Source of the DNA: Pseudolabrys sp.
Lineage (GTDB): Bacteria; Pseudomonadota; Alphaproteobacteria; Rhizobiales; Xanthobacteraceae
Length of the DNA: 64,000 nucleotides
Reading direction: 5' to 3'
NCBI GenBank assembly: GCA_017849615.1
Contig: JAFIGS010000001.1
Location: 1-64,000, forward strand
Part shown: piece after piece, positions 14,960 through 22,652 of the stretch
How the letters are laid out: each line of letters starts with the position of its first letter
How positions within the stretch are numbered: the stretch's first letter is position 1
Made by a program: the position numbers and the translations under genes
The notes under the pieces: generated by a model
The model's database searches: none
What the model saw: the letters and a program-made list of their open reading frames with translations, nothing else
Told to the model about the DNA's origin: nothing

Positions 14960-16279
14960 ATGAGCAAACGGCCGCCGCTGATCGTCTATATCGACGCGCT
15001 TGGCGCTGGGCTTTCGGAGTCGATTGCCGAAGCGGCCGCCGCGCGCGGCATTGCGACGGCGGTGATCTGTCCGCCAGGCGAGATGCGCGGCCGGCGCCAA
15101 TTCGTTTGGCGCGTGATCAGGACGCGCGATTTCAGCCTCGACAATCTGCGCCGTCTGGTGGCCGCGATAGAGCGCAGCCACAGCATTCGCGGCTTCTATT
15201 CGCTGTTCGGGCCGTTTCGCCGCGACGGATTCCTCCATGGCCATGTCGCCACGCTGGCGGCCGAGCGGGGCCTTTCGCATTCGCCGCCTTCGGCGCTGGC
15301 GGCGGCCACCAACAAATTCTTCGCGCGCTATTGCATCGGCGCCGCCGGAGTGCCGGACGTGCCGTTCGGCCTCGCCTTCGATGAAGCCTCGGCGCTGAGC
15401 GTCGCGCGCGGCATCGGCTATCCCGTCGTCCTCAAGCCGCTCACGGGCGTCGGTTCGAGCCTGATCTTCAAATGCCGCAACGATGCCGAACTGCGCAGGT
15501 TCTGGCACAAGGCCAGGCGCGAATTGCCGCGCGCTCACTACGCGCAACTTCGGATGGCCCCGCACAGCATCGCGGCGCCCTGTGGCGCGGTCTTCACGTT
15601 CGATCCGGCCCGAATGATGCTGGTCGAACGCTATCTTCCGGGTCGCGAGGCCAGCGTTGAATGCATTGTCGTCGGCGACAACGTCACGCCTCTGGTCGTC
15701 CATGACAAGCTCGACGTCGAGGAGATCACCGGTTCGGTGCTGGAGCATCTGCTGGTCGCGCCGCCGCTGCGCTTCACGCCGCGCGAGGTGAAGGCGCTGC
15801 GCAGCCACGCCGCCGCCGCGATCCGCGCGCTCGGGCTGCGTAACACTTTGTGCCACGTCGAGCTGCGCTGGGTCGATGGCGAGGGACCGCGTATTCTCGA
15901 AATCAACCCGCGCGTCGGTGCCGGCTGCGTTGCCGACAGCATTGCCACTTTCACCAATGTCGATGCCGATGCCGCGCGGCTGTCGCTCATCCTCGGCGAG
16001 CGCCCCCCGCCGGTGCGCCGGCGCAAGGCGCCGCGCCACGCGATGGTGTTCCTGTTCACGCCGCGCAGCGGCACGATCACCCGGCTCGAGGGGCTCGAGG
16101 CGGTGAACGACTGGGACGACACCGCGGTCGTCCGGGTCATGCAGGAGGTGGGCAATCGCGTCGGCGGCGACCTCGAAGAGGGCTTCGTCGCGAGCATCTG
16201 GCTGGAGGCCAAGAATGAAAAGCAGGCGCGGCAGGCTTATGCGCGCATCCGGCGGCGGGTCCGCATCGTCGTTCGTTGA
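14960..16279 (+). CDS. ATP-grasp ligase
   Basis: 439 residues from ATG 14960 (an upstream TTG at 14852 would add 36 poorly ordered residues). An N-terminal Rossmann-like region (IVYIDALGAGLSESIAEAAAARG) precedes an ATP-grasp fold: K120 in NKFFARY, K159 in YPVVLKPLTGVGSS, VERYLPGREASVE (222-234), HVELRW (299-304) and the metal-binding EINPRVG (314-320). The C-terminal 90 residues resemble the extra domain of L-amino-acid ligases (BacD class). Such enzymes activate a carboxylate as an acyl phosphate and join it to an amine, often an amino acid or peptide. The lysine peptide just upstream is an attractive but unproven amine or carboxylate donor. Its 3' end overlaps the oxygenase gene by 65 bases, implying co-translation. 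Confidence 0.85.
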   Translation: MSKRPPLIVYIDALGAGLSESIAEAAAARGIATAVICPPGEMRGRRQFVWRVIRTRDFSLDNLRRLVAAIERSHSIRGFYSLFGPFRRDGFLHGHVATLAAERGLSHSPPSALAAATNKFFARYCIGAAGVPDVPFGLAFDEASALSVARGIGYPVVLKPLTGVGSSLIFKCRNDAELRRFWHKARRELPRAHYAQLRMAPHSIAAPCGAVFTFDPARMMLVERYLPGREASVECIVVGDNVTPLVVHDKLDVEEITGSVLEHLLVAPPLRFTPREVKALRSHAAAAIRALGLRNTLCHVELRWVDGEGPRILEINPRVGAGCVADSIATFTNVDADAARLSLILGERPPPVRRRKAPRHAMVFLFTPRSGTITRLEGLEAVNDWDDTAVVRVMQEVGNRVGGDLEEGFVASIWLEAKNEKQARQAYARIRRRVRIVVR

Positions 16280-16976
16280 TGGCGGCGATATCCTCCGCAC
16301 GCTGTTCGGTGTGAAACGCGACGCGTTCCTGCGGCGGTTCGGCGGCCGGCGGCATGTCTGCCGCCACGGTCCGCGCCGCCGCTTTCTGGGTCTGCTTGGC
16401 GAGGCGCTGGTTCCCGATATGCGCGCGCTGGCGAAACTGGCGCTGCCCTATGGTCGCGATCTCGGCGCCATCATCTACGACGATCGCGGCGTGCTCGGCA
16501 TGCGCGGGCTCGGCCGCCGCGAACGGGCGCGGATCGACACGCCGGGCGGCATCTATTTTTTCCGGAAATTCGACGAGCGGTTCGAGGAGGTACAGCGCCT
16601 GCGCAGATCGCTGTGCGATGCGCTCGGCTCGCGGCCGAGCGGCGCCCGCATCAGCGCGACGCTGCAGAACCGCAACGCGCTGCTGCCGCGCCACTGCGAT
16701 CGCACCGACGTCTTCATTCTCCAGCTCTTCGGAAGCCGCCGATGGCGGTTGCAGCAGAACAGCGATCCGCCCGCCGGCCTTCACGCGCTGGTGCGCACGC
16801 CGGCGCACCTGCGCAAGGGGTGGAGCGCGGATTTCAAGGGCCCGAGTCCGGTAGTGACGCTCAAGCCGGGCTCGGCGCTATATGTACCGCGCGGCTGTTG
16901 GCACGAGACGCAGTCCTCGGGCCCGTCGCTGGCGCTGGTCATCACCGTTTCGCCGCTTGGAAAGCGCGGCCGCTAG
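16215..16976 (+). CDS. JmjC/cupin_4-type putative 2-oxoglutarate oxygenase
   Basis: 253 residues. The cupin core has H160-x-D162 (RHCDRTDVFILQLFGSRRWRL) and the distal H230 in YVPRGCWHET, the iron triad expected of JmjC/MINA53/YcfD-like oxygenases. That H-x-D plus DVF-x-LQ-x-x-G-x-RRW arrangement is characteristic of the ribosomal-oxygenase-like cupin_4 family, which hydroxylates protein residues. The N-terminal 60 residues are basic. ATG 16215 lies inside the ATP-grasp gene; translation is probably coupled. A hydroxylase next to a KamA protein and a ligase repeats the enzyme types that act on EF-P, though EpmC itself is a different fold. Substrate unknown. Confidence 0.75.
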   Translation: MKSRRGRLMRASGGGSASSFVDGGDILRTLFGVKRDAFLRRFGGRRHVCRHGPRRRFLGLLGEALVPDMRALAKLALPYGRDLGAIIYDDRGVLGMRGLGRRERARIDTPGGIYFFRKFDERFEEVQRLRRSLCDALGSRPSGARISATLQNRNALLPRHCDRTDVFILQLFGSRRWRLQQNSDPPAGLHALVRTPAHLRKGWSADFKGPSPVVTLKPGSALYVPRGCWHETQSSGPSLALVITVSPLGKRGR

Positions 16977-16998
16977 CCCCGCGCATCGGTCGGCGCCC

Positions 16999-17028
16999 TT
17001 GCCGCGCCACCCCGGCTTTGGCTATGGT
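16999..17028 (+). promoter_or_regulatory. Possible promoter of tRNA-Gly
   Basis: TTGCCG (16999-17004), 18 bases, then TATGGT (17023-17028), placing the start about ten bases before the tRNA. Confidence 0.35.
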
Positions 17029-17038
17029 CCCGCCCGAC

Positions 17039-17112
17039 GCGGGCGTAGTTCAATGGTAGAACGGCAGCTTCCCAAGCTGCATACGAGGGTTCGATTCCCT
17101 TCGCCCGCTCCA
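17039..17112 (+). tRNA. tRNA-Gly (CCC)
   Basis: A full cloverleaf: acceptor GCGGGCG/CGCCCGC, D arm with GTTCAATGGTAGAAC, anticodon stem GCAGC/GCTGC around the loop TTCCCAA (anticodon CCC), and T arm GAGGGTTCGATTCCCTT. The CCA end is encoded. It reads glycine codon GGG. It lies 62 bases after the oxygenase gene. Confidence 0.97.
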
Positions 17113-17157
17113 GCCCGGCTTAACCTCTCGTTTGCCGTCCGCCGCTACCATCGCGGC

Positions 17158-17424
17158 ATGTATGCGCGCGTCGCCATCATTGTTGCCGCTCTCATGGGCT
17201 CCGTCGGCGTTGCCTCGGCGGCCGATCTCGCCGCCGACGCCGGTTTCGGCGACTGCAACTGCGGCTCCGACATGATCGTGGTCTACGATTCCGAGCCGGG
17301 CGTCGTCACACGCCGGTGGAAGTCGGATTGCGATTGCCGCTATGTGCGGGATCCGCAGCGACCCTATCGCATGGCGGACCCTGGCCCGCGCTACGAGTCG
17401 CTTCGGGACCCCTGGCGGCGCTAG
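17158..17424 (+). CDS. Small secreted cysteine-pair protein
   Basis: 88 residues with a clear signal peptide (YARVAIIVAALMGSVGVASA, cleavage near residue 21-22). The mature part has two CxC pairs, C33/C35 and C58/C60, suitable for disulfides or metal, and an arginine/proline-rich tail. Family not recognised; no catalytic motif. No strong ribosome-binding site is visible before ATG 17158. It converges on the transglutaminase-like peptidase gene with a five-base gap. Confidence 0.6.
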   Translation: MYARVAIIVAALMGSVGVASAADLAADAGFGDCNCGSDMIVVYDSEPGVVTRRWKSDCDCRYVRDPQRPYRMADPGPRYESLRDPWRR

Positions 17425-17429
17425 GACGC

Positions 17430-18215
17430 TTAGCTGAAGTTCGCGGCAGCCACGAACCGTCCATCCAGCCCCGCGTCGCGCACCGGCGCCGGCCTCGGTG
17501 CATCCTCGCCCAGGGCGATCAGAGCCCTCAGCGGCGCCTGCGCATCCGTGACCAGCATCATGCTGCGATTGTCGAGAATGAGCCATTCGCCGTCGATGCG
17601 CGCCGCGGCGACGGCGTGGTCTTCGCCGATGCGGGCATCATGGACGATGACGAGCCTGAGGTCGGCGGCGCTCATGCCGGCCTCGCGCAGGGCCGCATAC
17701 TTGGCGATGGCGTAATCCTCGCAATCGCCGCGGCCCGACGCGAAGGTCATCAGGGGCGACTGCCAGACATCGGCAAGGCCGAACTGCGCGCTGTCGCGCG
17801 TAAAGCGGATGGCCAGATTGACGGCGCGGTTGATCAGCGCGGCGCGGGTGCGTCCGGTCTCGCCGCGCACGGAATCGACGATCGACAGAAAACGCGCGGT
17901 CGAAGACGGGCAGACCTCCGGCATCCGCCGGCACATCGTAATGGCGCGCGCCTCGACAGTGATGAGGGCCTGCAGGCTCTGCCATTTTACGGCCATGGCC
18001 TGCGCCGACGGCTCGGGAAGCGCCGGGCGCGTCAGGCCGAAAGGCGCGGCAACCGTGGCGGGCGTCTCGGCCGGGATGTCCAACGGCGCCAGCGCCGTCT
18101 GCAAAGGAAGCGCGACGGACTCCGCGCGCGCCTTTTGATGACACGCGCAGAACACAATCACGCCAAGCACGGCGACCAGAAAAAGCCAGGCCCGCCACTG
18201 CGACCGGACAACCAT
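17430..18215 (-). CDS. Transglutaminase-like cysteine peptidase (BTLCP family)
   Basis: 261 residues with an N-terminal membrane anchor or signal (WLFLVAVLGVIVFCAC). The BTLCP/DUF920 core follows: RGDCEDYAIAKYAAL with the catalytic cysteine, RIGEDHAVAAARI with the histidine, and WLILDNRSMML with the aspartate. LapG, a relative, is a periplasmic protease that releases large type I-secreted adhesins. The window also holds a type I secretion operon with a large surface protein starting about 1.5 kb away at 19719, so processing of that substrate is a reasonable hypothesis, though no TAAG/PAAG cleavage linker was identified. Confidence 0.88.
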   Translation of the reverse strand: MVVRSQWRAWLFLVAVLGVIVFCACHQKARAESVALPLQTALAPLDIPAETPATVAAPFGLTRPALPEPSAQAMAVKWQSLQALITVEARAITMCRRMPEVCPSSTARFLSIVDSVRGETGRTRAALINRAVNLAIRFTRDSAQFGLADVWQSPLMTFASGRGDCEDYAIAKYAALREAGMSAADLRLVIVHDARIGEDHAVAAARIDGEWLILDNRSMMLVTDAQAPLRALIALGEDAPRPAPVRDAGLDGRFVAAANFS

Positions 18216-18444
18216 CGAACGCCCCTGTCGGAGCGCCGCGCCGGTTGTTGTTGGCCGGTGTCGGTCCGCTCCCGGGACCAGCGATAAAAGGTGAGGCTCT
18301 GCAGCCCGGTTAAATACAAAGTTCCGGCGCGAATACTTTGAGGCGCAGCGTCAATACGGGCGCACGGAATTGTCTCAATTTTTAAACAACGGCAACGAAA
18401 GATTCATCGTGAAGAAACGGCAAACGCGCGCGCCGCGGCCGGCT

Positions 18445-19263
18445 TCAAAGATCGATGATCTGCCCCTCACGCGCGGTCAGCGTGCCGGGGCGGGCGTCGG
18501 CGGCATCGGCGGCGAGCGCATCCATGAAATCGTCGTCATGCGAGGGATCGTGGTGAAACAGACAGAGCGTCTTGGCGCCGGCCTCGTTCGCAAGCTTGAC
18601 GCCGCGATTCCAGGTCGAGTGGCCCCAGGTCTCGCGCGTCCTGATTTCGTCCTCGGTGAAGGTCGCATCGTAAACGATGAGGTCCGCATTGCGCGCCAGC
18701 GCCACCAGTTCGCGATCGCGCTTGCCGGGAAAGCCGGACGTGTCGCTGATCAGCGCGAACACCTTGCCGTTGTATTCCAGGCGATAGCCGCTGGCGCCGT
18801 CGGGATGATCGAGCGGCGCGGTGTGCAACGTGATGCCGGGATGCGGCCGGAGCACGTCGCCGGAGACGAAATCATGATAGGCGATCCCGGCCATGAAAAT
18901 CTCGACTTCGACCGGAAACAGCGGCGAACTCATGATCTTGCGCATCACCTGCTCGACGCTGCCGTCGGGCAGCAGGTTGCCCGCCCAGATGCCCACCTTG
19001 TAGCCATCGACGAAGAACGGCGCGAAGAACGGCAGGCCGGTGACATGGTCGAGATGGCAGTGGGTGAGGAAGATGTCGGCCTGGCGGCGCGCGGCGTCCT
19101 TCACCAAAGCATTGCCGAGCGGCCGAAGGCCGGTGCCGGCGTCGAAGATCAGGAGATGGTCGCCGCAGTGCACCTCGATGCAGGGTGTATTGCCGCCGTA
19201 GCGAATGGTGTCGGCGCCCGGGCAGGCGATGCTGCCCCTCACGCCCCAGAACCGCACGCGCAT
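18445..19263 (-). CDS. Metallo-beta-lactamase-fold hydrolase
   Basis: 272 residues. The metal-binding motif is THCHLDHVTG (HxHxDH) near residues 87-96, with further ligands in APLDHPDG and SDTSG, and a C-terminal LFHHDPSHDD. The opening MRVRFWGVRGSIACPGADTIRYGGNTPC is typical of a subfamily often next to signalling genes. Substrate unknown; a cyclic nucleotide or phosphodiester is possible given the fold, but nothing in the sequence settles it. Start ATG is firm from the conserved N-terminus. Confidence 0.9.
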   Translation of the reverse strand: MRVRFWGVRGSIACPGADTIRYGGNTPCIEVHCGDHLLIFDAGTGLRPLGNALVKDAARRQADIFLTHCHLDHVTGLPFFAPFFVDGYKVGIWAGNLLPDGSVEQVMRKIMSSPLFPVEVEIFMAGIAYHDFVSGDVLRPHPGITLHTAPLDHPDGASGYRLEYNGKVFALISDTSGFPGKRDRELVALARNADLIVYDATFTEDEIRTRETWGHSTWNRGVKLANEAGAKTLCLFHHDPSHDDDFMDALAADAADARPGTLTAREGQIIDL

Positions 19264-19718
19264 GGAGTTCGCCGCCCTTCCGTCGTTTCTTCGAATCGTT
19301 GGCCCCGCATCCTAGGCGGAACACTCAGGAGCCGCGAGGTGACGATGGCGACTGTGCCGCGCGACGGCCCGCCGCGATGTGACCCCCATCCTTGACAGAC
19401 GGCCGCCTGCATGCACGTCGGCGCGACGGCCCGTGGAAAATGGCGCCGCAGGCGGCCGCATCGGCGCCGGCGACCAGGATCCTCATAAGTTGCGGGTTTC
19501 GGCGCCTGCGCGCGCGGTTCCCATTTGGTCAGGATCGCGCCGTTTGCCTCGCCAATTAATGATATTTCGGCGATTTCGGGGATTTTTCACGCGATTTCAC
19601 GGCGGATATACTATAAACAACTTCCTAACGGGCCGGCCTGCGGGCGTCCTCCTGCGAGGGACGTACGCGAGAAGGATGGTATTCCAATCTATTGGTGGCC
19701 GGCGGGGCGGTCAGGGGC
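19264..19718. other. Intergenic region upstream of type I secretion operon
   Basis: No supported gene in these 455 bases. The part near 19550-19625 is markedly A+T-rich compared with the rest and holds the best promoter candidate; the remainder shows nothing I can interpret. Confidence 0.5.
19584..19612 (+). promoter_or_regulatory. Putative promoter of the secretion operon
   Basis: TTTTCA (19584-19589), 17 bases, TATACT (19607-19612) in an A+T-rich island, about 105 bases upstream of the first gene. Confidence 0.4.
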
Positions 19719-22643
19719 ATGTTACGCGAAACCGACGTGTTCGACGCGCGAGGCTTCTCGTTTGCCGAATTCGGCGAACAGAAGGCGCCGGCGCTTGTCA
19801 CGGTGGCGCACGGTCCGCAGGGCGCATCCGCCACGATTGCCGACGCGCATCTGCTGTTCAATTCGGACTTCACCCGCAGCGGCAACGATCTGCATATTGA
19901 CGGCCGCGACGGCGACCGCGCCATCGTGCGGGACTATTTCGGCAGCGGCGAACGTGTCGCGCTTTTGTCCGGCGACGGCGCCCGCATCTCGCCCGATCTC
20001 GTCGAGGCGCTGACCAGGTCGGTCGCGCCGCATCAATACGCGCAGGCTGCGGCGCCGGTGCCTGCCGCCAGCGATGCCGTCGGCCGCGTCGTCACCGCCA
20101 GTCCGGACTCCACCATCCTGCGCAACGGCGTGCCTGTTGCGGTAGGCCCCGGCGATCCCGTGCTGCGCGCCGATGTGCTGCAGACCGCGCGCGGCACCAT
20201 GGCCGTCACCTTCAACGACGGCTCGACGCTGAACCTGACCGCGAACACGCGCATCGTCGTCAGCGAATTCATCTACGCGCCGAACGGCACCGGCAACTCG
20301 CAACTGCTCGATCTGGTGCAGGGCTCGCTGACCTTCATTTCCGGCGAGGTCGCGCACAGCGGCAACATGAGCATCGGCACGCCGGTCGCGACGATGGGCA
20401 TCCGTGGCACGGTCGGCGGCGTCACCACGGCGAGCGACGGCACCGTGCAGTTCTACGTGTCGCAGAGCGCGACCGGCGCGGTCATCATCAATCAGCAGGG
20501 CCAGATCATCGCCAATGTGGTGCAGGACGGCCCGCTGATCGTCATTCGTCCGGTCGGGCCGCTGCAGATCATCGCCGAGGAGATCCAGAAATCGCCGGCG
20601 CAACTGGCCGTCGAGCTGCAGGCGCTGCAGCAGATCGTCAACATCAAGGCGGTCGGCGACCAGCTTCTTCAGCAGTTCTTCCAGCCGCAACAGCAGCAGC
20701 AGGGTCCCAACCCCCAATCGGGCGGACCGCACACGACCATTCCGTCCGACGACAAGCTCAAGATCACTTTGTTCACGGACGATGCCACGGGCGGCAACGG
20801 CCCGACGCCGCCGGCGACCCATGCGGTCATCGAGCAGGTTCTGCACGATCATGGCGCGCCGCCGGTCAACGTCAGCGTGCCGCTTCCCGTCAACCTGCCC
20901 CCGGTCACCTTCGCGCCGCTGTCGGTGACCACCGCGGAAGACACCCCGCTTGTCTTCAGCGGCGCCAAAGCGATTTCCGTCATCGACAATGACAGTTCGA
21001 CGCTCACGGTCACCCTGTCGGTGACCCATGGCGTGCTGGCGCTCGGCAGCCTTGCCGGCCTGACGTTCAGCGCGGGCGGCACCGGCCTCGCCAGCATGAC
21101 CTTCAGCGGCTCGCCGGCGGCGATCGCCGCCGCGCTCAACGGCCTCACTTACACGCCGTCGCAGGACTATTTCGGCCCCGCGGCCCTGAGCATCACCAAG
21201 ACCGACGGCAATTCCGCGCCGACCACGACAACGGTGGCGCTCGATGTCACGCCGGTCAACGATGCGCCGGTCTTCGATTCCGGGACTTATAATTTCTCGA
21301 TTACGGGGAATCTGTGTGCCGGTGCAACGGTAGGCACCGTCAACGCGACCGACGTCGATAGCGCTACGTTGGTGTACGCAATCGTGTCCGGCAACGACGA
21401 TGGTCTGTTTTCGGTCGACAGCCATGGCCACGTCGTCACGACCGGCCCGGCCGGCTACTATTCACTCGGCAGCCGCGATCTCGTGGTTTCGGCGACGGAT
21501 TCCGATGGGCTGTCCGCCACGACAGCCGTCCATATCGGCATCGATTTAACCGGCAATCCCGTCTATCAAACGTTGGCGTCGAGCGAAGGCACCTCGGTCA
21601 AGATTTCGCAGTATGGTGCGACCAACGGGTTCGAATTCGCCGGCGGTGGAAATGTGACGACGCCGGGGACCCCGGAAGACCGCATTGTCCTCGGCTTCAC
21701 CTTCGACAGCCAGTCCTACGTCGTTCATCAATCGCCGATGATGGATGACGCGACGATGACGCCGGTGTCGGCCCATGCTTATTCGCAGGACAACGTCAAT
21801 TATTTCTCGACGACGTTATCTGCCGGTCATGGTGTGACTCTGACCCAGACGATTGGGCTCGGCACGAACGCCAACTACTTCACCACCGATATCGTCGTTT
21901 ACAATGGCAGTGGCTCGGCGTTAAGCGATCTGCGTTTCTTGCGCAATATCGATCCCGACCAGGACGTTGCCGGGTACGGCAGCTTTTCAACCTCGAATGA
22001 CGTGCTGCAAAATCCGACAAACGGCGCTCCCGTTGCGGCGGTATCCGCCGTCGGCCCGTATTCCCACGTGTCGGTTGTTCTGGTGGCGGACGGGAGCGGC
22101 TGGCGTGCTTCAGCGCCTCCAGGCCTCGTCCATTCCGATCCGTATGACAGCAGCGTGTATTCCAACCCTGCCGATCCGAACGGCGCAATCGGAGACCGCG
22201 GCATCACGCTCGTCTACGACGGCGGCACGCTGGCGGCTGGGGCCAGCCTTCACGTGAGCTACATCACGACCGCCAATGTGGCGACCACGGGCGCCAACGC
22301 GCTGGTGGGTACGGCCGGCAACAATGTCATCGACGGTCTCGGTGGTGGCGATCTCATGTTCGGGCTTGCGGGGGCGGACACCTTCGCCTTCAAACCAAGC
22401 TATGGTGCGGCGACGGTCGCCGACTTTTCCGGTCATGCCGGGCAAGGCGATGTCATCGACCTCAGCGGCTTCGCATTCGCCGACTTCAACGCCTTCACGG
22501 CTGCGGTGACGATCCACGATATCGGCACGGGTGGCGACCACAGCACAAAGATCGATTTTGGCAATGGCGACACGCTGACTCTCGCCCACGTCGACCCAAC
22601 GCACCTGACGGCTGCCGATTTCATCTTCCACCCGTTAGTATAA
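19719..22643 (+). CDS. Large FecR-domain, cadherin-like, RTX-type secreted protein
   Basis: 974 residues from ATG 19719 (TTG 19692 possible). An N-terminal region of about 75 residues is followed by a FecR-like domain (GRVVTASPDSTILRNG, MAVTFNDGSTLNLTANTRIVV, TPVATMGIRGTVGGV), a glutamine-rich linker, a cadherin/Ig-like repeat ending DVTPVNDAPVFDSGTYNF and a second one, a beta-rich region of about 230 residues, and a C-terminal NALVGTAGNNVIDGLGGGD-type calcium-binding segment ending in hydrophobic residues. Absence of a signal peptide, the RTX-like tail and the ABC/HlyD genes just downstream mark it as the substrate of the type I system. Probable role: surface or matrix adhesin. Confidence 0.85.
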   Translation: MLRETDVFDARGFSFAEFGEQKAPALVTVAHGPQGASATIADAHLLFNSDFTRSGNDLHIDGRDGDRAIVRDYFGSGERVALLSGDGARISPDLVEALTRSVAPHQYAQAAAPVPAASDAVGRVVTASPDSTILRNGVPVAVGPGDPVLRADVLQTARGTMAVTFNDGSTLNLTANTRIVVSEFIYAPNGTGNSQLLDLVQGSLTFISGEVAHSGNMSIGTPVATMGIRGTVGGVTTASDGTVQFYVSQSATGAVIINQQGQIIANVVQDGPLIVIRPVGPLQIIAEEIQKSPAQLAVELQALQQIVNIKAVGDQLLQQFFQPQQQQQGPNPQSGGPHTTIPSDDKLKITLFTDDATGGNGPTPPATHAVIEQVLHDHGAPPVNVSVPLPVNLPPVTFAPLSVTTAEDTPLVFSGAKAISVIDNDSSTLTVTLSVTHGVLALGSLAGLTFSAGGTGLASMTFSGSPAAIAAALNGLTYTPSQDYFGPAALSITKTDGNSAPTTTTVALDVTPVNDAPVFDSGTYNFSITGNLCAGATVGTVNATDVDSATLVYAIVSGNDDGLFSVDSHGHVVTTGPAGYYSLGSRDLVVSATDSDGLSATTAVHIGIDLTGNPVYQTLASSEGTSVKISQYGATNGFEFAGGGNVTTPGTPEDRIVLGFTFDSQSYVVHQSPMMDDATMTPVSAHAYSQDNVNYFSTTLSAGHGVTLTQTIGLGTNANYFTTDIVVYNGSGSALSDLRFLRNIDPDQDVAGYGSFSTSNDVLQNPTNGAPVAAVSAVGPYSHVSVVLVADGSGWRASAPPGLVHSDPYDSSVYSNPADPNGAIGDRGITLVYDGGTLAAGASLHVSYITTANVATTGANALVGTAGNNVIDGLGGGDLMFGLAGADTFAFKPSYGAATVADFSGHAGQGDVIDLSGFAFADFNAFTAAVTIHDIGTGGDHSTKIDFGNGDTLTLAHVDPTHLTAADFIFHPLV

Positions 22644-22652
22644 TATCGGCTG

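Noticed and set aside
13368-17112. Genomic island inserted at tRNA-Gly (17039-17112) carrying the KamA/ATP-grasp/JmjC genes
   Set aside because: No second copy of the tRNA 3' end and no integrase were found on the other side, so integration at this tRNA is not supported here.
18370-19395. A 341-residue plus-strand open frame over the metallo-beta-lactamase gene
   Set aside because: Antisense to a gene with HxHxDH and a conserved N-terminus; no motif in the shadow frame.
20940-21560. Reading the repeats in the secreted protein as a phage tail or S-layer
   Set aside because: The FecR domain, cadherin-like repeats, RTX-like tail and the adjacent type I exporter fit a secreted adhesin better, and no phage genes are near.
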